A stretch of DNA of 64,000 nt from Megalopta genalis (Eukaryota > Arthropoda > Insecta > Hymenoptera > Halictidae), in the NCBI RefSeq assembly GCF_051020955.1, contig NW_027476155.1:620001-684000 (forward strand). Reading direction: 5' to 3'. The notes below the pieces were generated by a model, which saw nothing but the letters and a program-made list of their open reading frames with translations, was not told the DNA's origin and made no database searches. Both the position numbers and the translations under genes were made by a program. Below, one piece after another: positions 12,501 to 24,790 of the stretch. Position 1 is the stretch's first letter. Every line of letters begins with the position of its first letter.

Positions 12501-15500
12501 GATGCAAATTAGTGCGCTGCTGTCACAGTTTTCGCAGGTACGAAGGGTGGTCAGAGAGTTCGCGATCGCTGGTACCACCCTGGCTATGGCAATCGGGATG
12601 CGTCGCATAGTCACCGGGTACACCTTAAATACTAAAACTTTCACCTTTTCACAATAAAATAATTTCGTTCTTTCGGATCTTCTTCCTGGATACGGAAAGA
12701 AACCGAAACAGATTTCCAGCCTTGCAATGAGACTGAACAACATTTATTTACTTGATAATTAATCTGTAATTCATTTTATTTTAGCAAATTACGTAATAAA
12801 TAAAATACGTCGTTATAACAAGGTGGTGTTTTTCCTCTATTTTCTCATAACAAATAATGTAAAAAAAAACATTAATTTGTAAATAATTCATATTCAAATT
12901 GGCTGCAAATTTTTACCATTGTATATGAATACGTATGATGTTTACTGTAAGATGTCAATAACTTAAGGGCCGCATGTAATTTATTGTGGTTGTTTGGTTC
13001 ATTTTGCAGTTCTGTATTTTCGTTTTCGTTCCTTCTTTCTTCCTCCTCACAGTCTAATAAAAATTGTGTGGCATGTATCAGGGTGCATTGCTCTCCTGTA
13101 ATTGCACTCATTATCTCTGGCCAATCAGGTTCAAACTCTCCCATGTGTGATTGAATTGGAGGGCCAGCAGGATTACTATTATGTAGCAGTTTATTCCATG
13201 CATTTTTTATGTTCTTTGTTGTAACTTTGAACCACGAATCCGATAAAATGTCAATACAGGTTTTTAATGTGTAATCGTCATAAAATTCATTTATTCCTTG
13301 ATCATATGTTAAAACAATTTGCAAAAGCTTGTGCCGGAAAATTCTTTTTGTTTTTCCTATGATCCCTTGATCCATTGGTTCCAGAACAAATGCTGTATTA
13401 GGTGGTAAATATATAATTTTAAAATGTTCCTCTTCTTGTAGCGAAATTTTGTAGGCTTCGCAATCATTTAACATCATTTTACTTTCTCCGATATTTGTTT
13501 TCCTCCTGATATTGTTTTACTGATGGTTCGAAATGGTTTTCAAATCAATCTGAAAATAACGTTCTACTCATCCGTGCATTTGACTGCGATTTAAAAATTA
13601 CAGGTAATGAAAGTACATGTTTCAAAGCTCTTAGGTTTTTATATTTATAAATTACAATAGGCATAATCCTATGTGTGCCTAACGCATTTGCACATAAGCC
13701 AATTGTAATTCTATCTTTCTTCGCCCCATGTCCACTAAGACTTTTTGTTCAATGACACAATGACACAAGAAACGAAGAATAGAAATTGATTGACCAGTGA
13801 CGCGATGAAAGGGGATGTAAAAGTGACGTAGCACGCAGTGCCGCAGGTAGCAAGAAACCCTGGACGGGCGACCGAAGCGGTGCGTGCTAATGACCCTATT
13901 ATAAAAAATGCTGCCGATGAGGCGTGCATTACTCGAAAATGCAGAAATGACTTTATTGCCGGAAAGAAGACGGCTCGAAAAAACCATCAACTTAGAAACT
14001 GCAATTGTTCCGCGTTAAAAGTATTATAGAAGCTATCTATTATTTAATAAAGCATACGCGGCTCGACCGCTCGACCCAACACCGTCGGGGCATAAGCATA
14101 CAATAGATTCCGAAAATTACCAATAGTAAAATTAACAATAGTATCTAATTATCCGAAAAGCCGTTATTTCCTGCCTGTAAGGTAATGAAAGTACATGTTT
14201 CAAAGCTCTTAGGTTTTTATATTTATAAATTACAATAGGCATAATCTTATGTGTGCCTAACGCATTTGCACATAATCCAATTGTAATTCTATCTTTTTTC
14301 GCCTCATGCCCACTAAGACTTGTTGTTCCGCGTTAAAAGTATATAGAAGCTATCTAAAGTAATAAAGCATACGTGGCTCGACCGCTCGATCCAACACCGT
14401 CCCTACCATACAATAGATTCCGAAAATTACCAAACGACTCTATCTGTACTGCAAGCGTCTTTCCACAAACAAATAAGCGACCGTAATAATAGTATCTAAT
14501 TATACCGAAAAGCCGTTATTTCCTGCCTGTAATATTTCCTTCAACGCTGCCTACATCTGGTCGCCAAAATTCTCTCACCGTCACGTATTCCCCTTACCTT
14601 CTGCACAACACCAATTACCCAATTACCCACTTTTTCCCCAGTCTTATTACCTGCGCCACGGTTAACGGTTTGACTACAAAATGTGTAAAATCGTTTAAAA
14701 TTGAAGACTGATTTAAAATTGTCTAAAATCGCAGACTGACTTAAAATTGTTTATGATCAAAGGCTAATTTAAAATTCCTTAAAATGGAAAACTGATTTAA
14801 TATTGTTTGTGATCAAAGGCTAATTTAAAATTGTTTAAAATGGAAGACTGATCTAAAATTGTTTAAAATCTATTGAATAAATTAGTTTGTTTGCTAACAT
14901 AATCTTCTTACTACATATTACGTACTATCATTTATTTTATTAAAATTTTTGCTCGATACGATCCACGAATTCTCATAAATTAATTCTCAAGAACCTCATA
15001 AATGAAGAAATAATTCTGTAACATTTCATAAATGTATTCCGGTTTTATCAGCGGATAAAAATGGCTCGCGACTAGCTCGTCGATCTGCGCGGATTTAATT
15101 ACAAAATCAACGCGCTGCGAAAGGTTATAGGTGCAATTAGGATCATTAAGATCGGCGATCACACGCCCGGCAACACAGTAAAGTAAGAATTATAATTGCC
15201 TGCCGAACAATAATTATCTCGGGACTAACAAGTCGGCCGACGCGGCCGAGCTTGCGTTTAATTATCGCTAGCATGAATCAGTTAAAGCGAACGTGACACG
15301 AACACGCTCTTGATTGTTTTTTCTTAGCCCGAACGCTTTGATTTCTTTCCGTTGTTTTATGCGTTTCATTTTTTCTTTTTAATAAACTACCTGACGGAAT
15401 TCGGAATGGAAACGAGTCGGTCGGTCCTATCGCGTTTTTAAAAATGGCGGAGGATAATGGAGATCCGCGCCGCGCACCGCGTCCACAATGAAATATTATT

Positions 15501-16240
15501 TTTAATTAACCCGGCTGAATATTATTTTGCGTTATTTATGGCCACGGATCTACCCGGTTCTCAGCTTCCGCCGGGTTCCTCATTTGATCGCGGACACGCG
15601 GACTTTAATGAAATTTATTGTATTAGTTTCATTGGAATTTTATAATTATGTGCTCCCCGATGAAATTTATTGTGATCGGTTGAATGAAATTATTGACTGT
15701 TCTGAAGTACTACATTCGATTTTACTGGATTTCTTGTTATTTTATAAAATTCTAACAAATATCACTTGTATTTATGTCCAAATAGACTAATTAATAAAAC
15801 TCAAAGAAATCGTCAAATGTATTTAGGTTTATTGTTGTACGATTTATTTGGTTAAAATCAGTGAGAAATTAAATATTTCGTTATTTTAGTTAGTTTATTT
15901 TATTTTACCCTGTATAATAAAATATTTTCGTATTTTTGCTGATATCAAAAATATGTGCCAACTTTCTTTAGTTCAGAGCTAAGAATATTACGATTGATGT
16001 TCTTCTTTTCTTTCGAGATCATTTTCTTCCAAGTATTGAAGATCATCGCTATTTTGTGCATATTTACACATATTTTTTCAAAGGTCATTGTAATGTTTGG
16101 CTATCAAAAATCAAAAAATTTTGTAATTTTGTGAAATTCAGTTTCTGATATGTTTCTTGGCAGACAGGACGCAGACGACGATATAATATCGAAGAAATCG
16201 CTGCAGTCGGTCAGGGAGACCATAATCTTCCTCAAGGAGC
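9593..16240 (+). CDS. Unrecognised gene, first two coding exons (N-myristoylation-type N-terminus)
   Basis: Exon 1 (9593-9615) reads ATG GGC GCG CAG AGC TCC AAA AG with the strong donor GTGAGC. Exon 2 (16164-16240) follows acceptor TTTCTTGGCAG and ends at donor GTACGT. The phases join without a stop to give a peptide that begins MGAQSSKRQD and ends SVRETIIFLKE. Gly2, Ser6 and a following Lys fit the N-myristoyltransferase consensus, so a membrane-attached cytosolic protein is plausible. Acidic DADDD is followed by a predicted amphipathic stretch. I do not recognise the family. The 6.5-kb intron holds MITE pieces, a dead pogo-like copy and tandem repeats. A third exon may lie at 24791-24963; others could lie between or beyond the window. 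The evidence is splice-site quality and phase agreement, not homology. Confidence 0.55.
10012..10075 (+). mobile_element. Fragment of the piggyBac-type MITE CCCTTTGCACTCG
   Basis: CTAACCCTTTGCACTCG matches the left end of the complete element at 59483-59766. The left TTAA is mutated and no right end was found. Confidence 0.55.
10291..10432 (+). mobile_element. MITE (TA-CAGTAAATTCTCC family), left end truncated
   Basis: An inner piece of the left terminal repeat (GAGGCTCGCTTTTATAG) is followed by a complete right half that ends GAGAATTTACTG, with TA at 10433-10434. Same family as 1-103, 5803-6425 and 55520-55784. Confidence 0.7.
10614..10745 (+). repeat. Dispersed repeat, copy 1 (empty site of the 59.5-kb MITE)
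   Basis: Begins GTTTATAAAAGTAACAAT and ends GGTTCCGTAAATCTAATG followed by TTAA. A diverged copy at 59303-59482 is interrupted at exactly this TTAA by the MITE at 59483-59766. Confidence 0.7.
10860..11212 (-). mobile_element. CAGGGTGTTCC-type repeat, right end
   Basis: Ends GTGGAACACCCTG followed by TA. Upstream is an internal inverted structure bounded by TAGACGAATCC and GAATTCGTC, with CAAGGTCATCCGAAGG between. It may be an independent short element or the right end of a composite that starts at 8187. Confidence 0.5.
11226..12871. other. GC-rich then AT-rich non-coding stretch
   Basis: A GC-rich part (about 11290-12200) gives overlapping open frames on both strands, none with domain signatures. 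The remainder is AT-rich. No gene is supported. Confidence 0.45.
12872..13750 (-). pseudogene. pogo/Tigger-like DDE transposase, C-terminal part, broken
   Basis: The open part at 13477-12872 (201 codons) contains LPPNTAFVLEPMDQG, the block that precedes the C-terminus of pogo/Tigger/jerky transposases and is expected to carry the third acidic catalytic residue. Upstream at about 13740-13560, a different frame encodes KKDRITIGLCANALGTH and a FKSQSNARM block, both typical of the central DDE domain. A TGA replaces a tryptophan codon near 13545, and the frame shifts before 13500. The N-terminal DNA-binding domains were not found. This is a dead copy of a Tc1/mariner-superfamily transposon inside intron 1 of the 9593 gene. 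Confidence 0.8.
13600..14540 (-). repeat. Tandem duplication around the pogo-like fragment
   Basis: A ~145-bp block from the transposase (13600-13750 and 14181-14324) and a neighbouring ~170-215-bp block (14006-14180 and 14324-14540) alternate. A segment of about 255 bp is present only between the first pair. The second transposase block keeps the KKDRITIG coding, so both blocks stem from one element. Confidence 0.7.
14690..14880 (+). repeat. Tandem repeat, ~30-bp unit
   Basis: About six imperfect units combining TTAAAATTGTTTAAAAT with GGAAGACTGA or GATCAAAGGCTAA. Confidence 0.75.
14881..16163. other. Intronic non-coding stretch
   Basis: No gene or conserved motif beyond the acceptor of exon 2 at 16163 was recognised. 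Confidence 0.45.
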
Positions 16241-16799
16241 GTACGTAACGATTTTTACGATTTTACCACAAATTTAGAAATCATTATAATCTAAAATTTG
16301 TTTTAGATTATAAAAATTCATTTTAAAACGAAACGTCAAACTGTCGACTACAACTTCTTTTAGCTTCTTAATTGAAAATTTTTCATTTTTCTTTAACCGT
16401 GAATGCCACACGCATGATATTTGCGTAGAATAATTCTACAGATTCTCCTGATTACGACGATACACTGTTTTACAATATTACGAACATTTAAACATGTTTA
16501 AATAATTCTTAAAGAGAGGGAGGCATTTTCCACAGTCCTTTTGTAATTTATTTTCAAAATTAAGTATCCGAAGGAAGATCCGACTAGAAAATATAAATGG
16601 CGTTTTCTAGGGTTTAAGCTAGATTTGGTAAATTCTAAAGTAACCGGAAGTTAGGTCTCCATCTTAAACCACAATTAGAAAACTATTCAAACTCCAATTT
16701 TTTAAAATACAAGTTTAGATTTCGCTATCCAATGTTAATGAAATAGCAAAAAAGTTGTGGGTCAGAACAGACAGATTATTATTTTATGCTAAGTCCACC

Positions 16800-17960
16800 A
16801 TTTTTATTTCCTACCTTCTCTACTTTCAATTTTCCTCCCTAATTGGCAATTGTTATTTCGTTTCATATCTTGAGTCATATTCTCTGTTCACCTTTGGTGC
16901 TCTCATTTATATTTTTTAGTTGACAATTCTCAGAATCAGTTCTCTACTTTGTGCAAATACTAACGAAAGTTTTTATTTCTATTTTCCATTCGGCATTTTT
17001 TCATTTCAGTTCGTGTTACTGTAATTTATCAGTTTCCATTTTTATATTTTATTTGGCAATATTTAATTTCCGTTTCTACACACACACGCACCAGTACTTC
17101 CATTTTTATTTTTTAATTGGCAATTTTTACTTTTATTTCTTATTTGATATTTTAATTTGTAGTATCTATTTGGCAATTTTTCATGTTAGATTCCACTAGA
17201 TGTTTTAATGTCTGTATTCTATTTGACAATTTTTAATTTCAGTTTCCAAATCAGTACTTTCATTTTTATATTTTCTAATTGACAATTTTTACTTTCATTT
17301 TCTATAATATTTGGCATTTCAATTTCTGCTATCTGTTTGGCAATTTTTTATGTAAGCTTCCACTCGGAGTTTTAATTTCTATAATCTATTTGGCAATTTT
17401 TAATTTCAGTTTTTACTCAGAACTTTCATTTCTATTTTCTGGTAGACAGTTTTGTATATTATGTTGTATTTGTTATTCCAATTTTTATTTTTTCATTTGG
17501 TAATTTTTCAATTTGGTATTTACTATTAGTTTCGATTTTTATACTCTGTTCAGCAATTTTTCATTTCAGCTTCTAGTTATTACTTTCATTTTTATTTTCT
17601 AATTAGTCACTTTTTATTTTGTTCTTATTTTATTTACTGCTTCATACTTTTATTTTTACTTTCAAATTAACAATCTTTTGTTTTAATTATCATTTGATAT
17701 TTTTCATTTCTATTTTCTAGGTAGCAATTTATATTTTTGTTTACCACTTGCTACGTTCATTTTTATTTTTTAATAGGCAATATTTATGTCTAGTTTCCAT
17801 TTGGTATTTTCATTTTCTAATATTATTAATTTTAATGGCACGTATAAGTTATTTTTCATAATATTATGCTAATTACGGTATTTTTTGTCCTATTTGTTAC
17901 TTTCAATTTCATTTTCTAATTAGCAATTTTTAGTATTTGTTTCTATTTCTTTATTTCTAT
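16800..17960 (+). repeat. Degenerate T-rich tandem repeat, ~55-60-bp unit
   Basis: About twenty loosely spaced recurrences of GGCAATTTTTCATTTCAG and CATTTTTATTTTCTAATT. Several recurrences hold TTTCAG, so they mimic splice acceptors. Confidence 0.7.
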
Positions 17961-18582
17961 ATTCCAATATTGCTAATACTAACAATATTATTCTTAATAA
18001 TTTCACATATATTTCTCAGAAGAATGTAGTTCATTATTCACAAGAATAATATTATTATTGTCGCACCTAAAACAGACCATTCTATTAACCTTCCTAGCTG
18101 CCATGTAAGAAATATTTCTGGAACATTAAATTTTATCCAATATACGCTTCATGCTAATGAAAAACAATATAACTAAAGATGCTTTAATGGTCATACTATT
18201 ATGGTAAAAAAATAGAATGAAGGAGATAAGTTTAAGGTTTCTTTTATATGGAGCACCCTGTATGTACACGCGTACACATTATTTCACTTGCACTGGTTGC
18301 AAATACATGTTTAAGGAAAAATATTAATTTTATTGCATTTGTTAAATCGTATATGTACATATATTTTTGAGAAAAATGTTTCGAGAATTCTTATCGATAA
18401 TATTATTATAAAGTATAATAAAATACAGTCAATACACACACAGTCAATATGCATAATTTAAATAATATATGCACCCCTCCCCTAATTTTCTTCTGCAACA
18501 TTTCACTTTGTCGAAATGAATTTTTCACCTTTTGATAGAAATTCGATTCGATAGAAAATGGCCTGCGTTTATTATCAAAGCG
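17961..18582. other. AT-rich stretch with a TE end
   Basis: GGAGCACCCTG followed by TA near 18242-18254 resembles the right end of the CAGGGTGTTCC-type repeat. Nothing else was recognised. Confidence 0.4.
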
Positions 18583-18755
18583 TATAATATAAAAAAGTAT
18601 AAAATATGAAATGTATAATATAAAAACGTATAAAATATAAAATATATAATATAAAAAAGTATAAAATATAAAATATATAATATAAAAAAGTATAAAATAT
18701 AAAATATATAATATAAAAAAGTATAAAATATAAAATATATAATATAAATATATAA
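18583..18755 (+). repeat. Minisatellite, 31-bp AT-only unit
   Basis: About five units of AATATAAAAAAGTATAAAAT plus an 11-bp AT tail, nearly identical in the last three copies. Confidence 0.9.
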
Positions 18756-19299
18756 AGACATATACAAATCTTCGTTTTTATATTTTGTTTAACAAGATTT
18801 GAATCGAATGAATTCGCAACGACTAAAGAAATTCATTGCTGCAAGTCTGCGCATTTAACTGAATGGCGAATCAAAGTTGACGGGAACGCGGAACAACGCG
18901 AGGTTGCCGGAAAAGTGTTAACGTGTTTTTAATTCGGTCGTTCGCGAGGATAACAACGCATTCTTTTCGATTGCACGCGCACGCTGATGAAATGAACAAG
19001 TAAACGACGAACGCTGAGTTAAGCAATAATTCCGCCATGTTGCTCAATCGTTGATTCGAAACGGTGCCCGATAATTAAAAGGGGTCACGCTGTGTCAGAC
19101 AGTTTGTAAAATTTCATTTTCGTACTTCGACGTGTTCTTTGATGCGCACCGCTTTTGGAAAAAATCCTTGCAAGCTCCATGCTAACGAAGAGTAATTAAA
19201 ATAGGGTCCGACGCTGCATTGGTACTTTTGAATCAAATTCACGCACCCGAGATCGATTTTGCGACATTTTTCAAACGCCATTCTCAATGTTGCTTCAGA

Positions 19300-19780
19300 A
19301 AGTATTATAGTAATTTCAGTTAATTTCCGTATTCCTTAATTTGTTTGTTTCTTCGTTGCTTCATTTATCACGTCGTTTCTCCAGTTTTTCATTTCTTAAT
19401 AGGTTAATTTTTGTTTTCGTCAGTTTGTGAATCATTTAATTTTTTTTGCCATTATTTCTTAATTTATTTAATTCATCATTTCATCAATTTCTGAATTGTT
19501 TTGTATCCTCATTCCAGACTTTGTTTATTCAATGCTTGTAATTTGTTAATTTATGTGTTTCTTCAATTGTTCATTCTGGTTTCCACCAATTTCTTGTTTC
19601 TCTTCATTTATTTATTTATTTTGCCATCTCTTATTTCGTTTATTCTGTCATGTCCTATCTCCCTTATTTCACATATCTTTGACTTCCTAATTTATTTATT
19701 TCATCATTCCTGATTTTGTTCATTCAACTTCTTAATTTACTAATTTGTCAATTTACTTATTTCTGGCACTCCATATTCAT
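19300..19780 (+). repeat. Degenerate T-rich simple repeat
   Basis: Irregular recurrence of TTTATTTCTTCATT and CTTAATTTATTTAAT. The open frames across it are compositional. Confidence 0.5.
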
Positions 19781-20288
19781 CACGAAAGCATCCAGTCCTC
19801 GAACTGGACAGGATTGGGAATTTGGTTTTTTAATTTGTTGATAGCACTGGTCGAGGAAAGTAAACGAACAGCAGTCGTTCACAGAAACTTTCGCACATTT
19901 GTACCGTTATTTGTTAACGTAAGTCATCAATTTCCGTCGCAGCTAATTAATCGTTTTACGCTGCCTGTCCCTATCTGCAATATAAATATCGACTTCCATA
20001 AATAAAGTAGCATTTCCTCGTTTTTGTCATTTATAAACTCGAATCAATGAACGCTGAGACCCAATAATTTCCAATTCGACGCATGGTGTACCTTCCTTTC
20101 GATTGTTTTTTTGCAAATTCTCCTACATTATATCTGCTCAGAAAAAATTGCACCCTTTAAATCGAACAAAAACCAAGTTTTTCAGATTTTACATTTCATT
20201 TCTGCCTACAAAACAATTTTATTTGAAAAATCGCTTTAAGCAATAATATTTCAGCATTTCTTATTTTCATGTAGAAAGTTCTCCACTT

Positions 20289-20865
20289 TAACCATTGTTT
20301 AAATAATCCTACAGCAACAACAAAGTTAAAAAATAATTCCATATTGAAACACTACTAATTAAATCTCCAAAAAATAACTAGACATTGGCACCATAACCTA
20401 ACTGTCCGCCATGTTGCACAAACGGTCCCAATTGAGTCAGCAGTCGTCAGAAAACTGAATATCGAATAGTTCCAAAGTCAAATTTCCCTTATTGACTTAC
20501 AAAATCATCAAGAACGGACAAGTGTCACACACCTAACCTCCAAAGCGTTCTTTAACAGCTTTTCAAACAATTCTATAGCAATAACAATTTCAAAGAACAA
20601 TGTTACATCGAAACAATTGCATAAATACAATTTTCTACAGGCATTTACAAAAACGTTCTAAACAGAACAATCAAAAACTAACGCTACTAGTTAAATCACC
20701 AAAAAATAACTAGACATTGGCACCATAACCCAACCATCCGCCATGTTGCACTAACGGTCGCAATTGTATATCGAGTCGTTCCAAAGTCAAAGTTCCCCTT
20801 ATTAGCTCGGAACATCATCACCATCGACAACGGATAAGTTCCACTAACCTAACCTCAATAGCGTT
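20289..20865 (+). repeat. Tandem duplication, ~270-300-bp unit, two copies
   Basis: Copies at 20289-20557 and 20558-20865 share AACTAGACATTGGCACCATA, CCGCCATGTTGCAC and GTTCCAAAGTCAAA in the same order. Both end in CTAACCT. Confidence 0.75.
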
Positions 20866-21380
20866 TAGCACGATCAACTAGGAAAGTAGCGCCAAGTAGC
20901 AGGCCAATGGTTACCATAAATCCGACGCCATCCGTCCCCGCACGACTATAACTACCGGCGGGGGGCCAAGAATCGTAAGAGCGGTGATTAAATGGTAATT
21001 TCGCATCGACCAGCTGACAATCCGGGGGTGACCGCCGATGTGATTGTGAGGGACGCCCTGGGCTTAATACGGCAGGACGTCGGCGGCCGTCACGGAGAGC
21101 TGCTGGGCAAGCTTCTTGATTTACCAAGACATCCCCGACCGAGAGATCGGAACTACGCGGTTCGCTGCTTCCGATAGCGCTGCTCTGTCTTTTTCACTTT
21201 AACGGTAAGCCCCGGGACTTAACCTCACCCATTCCTGTTCTATGACCGCGAAGCTTAAACGTTCCCCTATCCGACTATCTGCCTTTGACACAACCCGAAA
21301 TTCCCCCCGACTGTCTCACTCTTCAATCCTGGACTAATCCTGTGCGCGAATAGATCGTTTTCGCGCCACGTTGTTTAAGA
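20866..21380. other. GC-rich stretch, possible exon not established
   Basis: A minus-strand frame ends at 20858 with a hydrophobic tail (GFMVTIGLLLGATFLVD). The opposite strand is open too. No splice structure or family supports either, so no gene is called. Confidence 0.3.
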
Positions 21381-22200
21381 ATGATGGATTTTGGTACCTC
21401 AGACTTCACAATCGCAGGTTTTGATGTTGCAGATCACGGTGTGATAGATTCTGGGACACTAGACCACAGTAACGTTGATTTAGGGAGCCTAAATCATGGT
21501 AACATAGATTTTGGAACACTGGATCATAGTAACATGGATTACAGAATACTAGATCATAATAACATAGATTTAGGAGCACTAGATCATGGTAACATAGATT
21601 TCGGAACACTAGATCATAGCAACATAGATTTTGGAACACTAGATCATAATAACATAGATTACGGAACACTAGATCATAGCAACATTTTTGGAACACTTGA
21701 TTATAGTAACATAGATTTTGGAACACTGAATCATACTAACATAGATTTTGGAATACTTGATCATAGTAACATGGATTACAGAACACTAGACTATAGTTAC
21801 ATATATTTTGGAACACTGGATCATAGTAACATAGATTTTGGAATACTAGATCATAGTAACATGGATTACAGAACACTAGATTATAGCAACATAGATTTTG
21901 GAGCACTAGATCATAGTAACATAGATTATGGAACAGTAGATCATAGCAACATAGATTTTGGAACACTAGATTATAGTAACATAGATTGTTGAACATTGCA
22001 TCATAGTAACATAGATTTAGGGGCCGTAGATGGTGGTAGCTCAGTTTTAAAGACCCTAGACGATATCATCCCAGTTTTTAAGCATCCTAGACGGTAACAT
22101 CTCATTTTTAGGGATCCTGGATAGTGACATTCCAGTTTTAGGGACCCTAGATGGTAGCATCCCAGATTTAGGGGCCTTAGATGAGGTGACATCCCACATT
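21381..22200 (+). repeat. Minisatellite, 30-bp unit, about 25 copies
   Basis: The unit combines CATAGTAACATAGATTTTGG with AACACTAGAT. Copies are homogeneous from about 21480 to 21990 and decay towards 22200. A 203-codon frame (21381-21992) reads a decapeptide LDHSNIDFGT repeatedly. The minus strand is open over the same span because the period is a multiple of three, so this is not taken as a gene. One copy is 3 bp short, which keeps the frame. Confidence 0.9.
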
Positions 22201-22429
22201 TTGGGTCTCTCTTTTGTGAATCCCCAGGAAAACATATACTTCCAAAGAATACTCTAGAATACTAGCTTAAGCTTTAACACCCCTAGATCTTAGTTTCAAT
22301 GCGTCGGTACACTAGCTTTAAGGGGCATAGACTTTGTCATCCTAAATTTTATTACTCTAGGTTTTAACATCCTAGAATTTGGCAGTGCGTATATTGGTAC
22401 CATTGATACTGCATTACCACATTAGAGTT

Positions 22430-23130
22430 TTGTTCCCTATATTTATGAATCCAGATTAGATTGCTTTAAATCATTTTCTCCCGATTTGAGCTATAAATAA
22501 TTCTATGATATAATATCGTCCCTGGGAATTTAATATTTCAGGTTTAATAGCCCTCTCTAGCACAAACGATCTAGAATCCCAGAAATATAACCGTAAAGGT
22601 TAAAGGTTGCTTTAAATTATCTTCCTTTTAGTATAAATTCTGCACTTGTGGAATACTCTACTTCTATGATATAATGGTCTCCCCAAGGGCTTAACATTTG
22701 GGGTATGGTACCTGACCAGCGAACGAGGTAGAATCCCAGAAATATAACCATAAAGGTTAAAGATTGCTTTATATCATCTTCCTTTTCATGTAAATTCTGC
22801 ACTTGCGGAATCCTCTAATTCTGCGATACAATAGTCCCACTAAGGATTTAATATTTGGATCGCGATACCACCGACTCTGTTCGGGCTATTTCCTAATTCT
22901 AGCACATTATAATAGCCCCCTACGGCTTTAATATTTGAGTTTTGACTCACTTAACTAGCAGATGACGTAGAATCCCAGAAATACGGCCACGGAGGTTACA
23001 CGTTGCTTCGAAATTATCTTACCCCCAGATGGGGTTGAGCTAAATTTTCAGATTGTGTTATTCTTTAATTTTACACTGCTTCTCCTAGGGCTTCAATAGT
23101 TTAATTTTGGCATGCCTGTAGGGTTCCAAA
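22430..23130 (+). repeat. Degenerate tandem repeat, ~170-bp unit
   Basis: Three to four units share TAGAATCCCAGAAATA, AAGGTTAAAGGTTGCTTT and GGGCTTTAATATTT. They lie beside the decayed end of the 30-bp array. Confidence 0.7.
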
Positions 23131-23149
23131 TATTTACTATGATATGACT

Positions 23150-23430
23150 TTCTGCTAAGTTTCTAATGGCCTTTATCTTCTAGTAAGATATACAAACCTT
23201 AATTTGTATCTAGTTCTTTAGTATATAACTCTCTTCTATAAATAATTTCTTCGTTATTTCTAAATTTTTATTGAATGAGTTTAGGTTAGAATTAGGATTA
23301 TTCTACTCACATTCTAGTGACCTTTTCCTTCTAGTGAGATGTACAAATCTTAGTTTGTATATAGCCTTCTTCTATAAATAATGTCTTTGTTATTTCTAAA
23401 TTTCTAGTGAATGAGTTTAGGTTATGTATA
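23150..23430 (+). repeat. Direct repeat, ~151-bp period, two copies
   Basis: CCTTCTAGTGAGATGTACAA, TTCTTCTATAAATAAT and AATGAGTTTAGGTTA occur in both copies, at about 23177 and 23328. Confidence 0.7.
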
Positions 23431-23779
23431 ACATCATTAATCACTCCAGTCTTGGTACTGCAGAAGATTCTTCTATTATTATCAGTATGACTTTCTAGAG
23501 GCCATTTTAAATTAAGCCAGTAAGAAACCCTTTTACTGGATCCTCTTTTTTATAAGAATCTGTTCTTTTAACCCAGGAGCCCTGCTTGGTCGATTCAGGT
23601 TAAGTGTTAATGGAATTTCTTATTTTCGTCGTCCGCTAGCGAGGTAACCAACCTGAATCCATTAATCACTCCAGACTAGGTGCTACACGAGGTTCCAAAA
23701 ACATCGCTATATCTTTTCGATCGGTACCTTTTAGTGAATTGTCCAGTTAGTGAATTAGTCCAGTTGGTCTAATAACATG

Positions 23780-24400
23780 TGTAAGCATTCAGCTGAAATT
23801 TGCATAAAACATACACAAATGTTCTCTTGCATACAATTACTAATATTCAAGATATTACTATTATATAAAAACATTTATCGCGTCAGTATTATTACGATTT
23901 TAAAATTTATCGACATTAATGGACATTTAAATATAAAAATTACATATAAAAATCTGTATAAAAATGTAATTTTTCTTAGCGAATTTACTAGCGAGTTTTC
24001 TAGTGACTTTCCCAGTGAAGTTTCTAGAAAAATCATCCGTCAAAGATTTTCAACTGATTAAACATTGATGGAAATTTATACATAAAATACATAAATCTTA
24101 ATAGACCTAGTAATCATATGTAGTAAATTTCTTAGTATATCTCCTAGTTAGTTTCTCATGATTTTTCTACAGAACTTTATATCGAAAATTTAAAAAATAC
24201 GGAAACATCGATGGAAAATTATACATAAAATACATAAATCTGAACATAACAAATAATTTTTTCTAGTGATATTCCTAGTCAATTTTCTGGTGTACTTAAT
24301 ACCGAAGATTCTAAAACATATTAAAATTGTTAGATATTTGTACGTAAAATACAACCAAGTTATTTTTTCTAGTAAAATTCCTAACGAATTTCCTACTGAA
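23780..24400 (+). repeat. Degenerate AT-rich repeat
   Basis: Recurring TTTTCTAGTGA/TTTCCTAGTGA 12-bp motifs and a longer ATACATAAAATACATAAATC unit appear three or more times. No gene is seen. Confidence 0.55.
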
Positions 24401-24790
24401 TTTCCTCTTGTCGTTAAAGAGCCAAAGACAAAAATTGCCCAACGGTGAAATCCGAATGGAAATCTCGGGATTTCATACCAAAACTGTTCGAAACAGATCT
24501 ATTTCTTTCGCTGATGTCATCTGGCCCAGAGCGTTGCTCTCCGGGGCAAGTTAATGAACGGATGTAGGTCGGGCAGATTCTATTTTTATTTATCGCTGCC
24601 GAATTCGATCAGTCCGGGCTCTTGTTAATTAATATTCGAGACCGGGAGGATTATACTTTGTCGGGTTGTAGAAACGCTCACGATTTAACGGGCTCGCAAG
24701 ACTGATTCCTCGAATCGAAGGAGAACAAATCGTGGTCTAAATTACATAGATTTTCCCGGGGATTGATCGATCGTCTACCATTGCAGCCAG

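Noticed and set aside
16800..17960. Many TTTCAG splice-acceptor-like sites
   Set aside because: They belong to a degenerate T-rich repeat and no coding sequence follows any of them.
20855..21127. Minus-strand frame ending in a hydrophobic, transmembrane-like tail
   Set aside because: GC-rich sequence with both strands open. The N-terminal part is proline- and arginine-rich without domain, and no acceptor could be decided.
21381..21992. 203-codon frame with decapeptide repeats that resembles a repeat protein
   Set aside because: It lies wholly in a 30-bp minisatellite, the opposite strand is open as well, and no promoter, splice sites or non-repetitive coding flank were seen. The pattern departs from the pentapeptide-repeat consensus.
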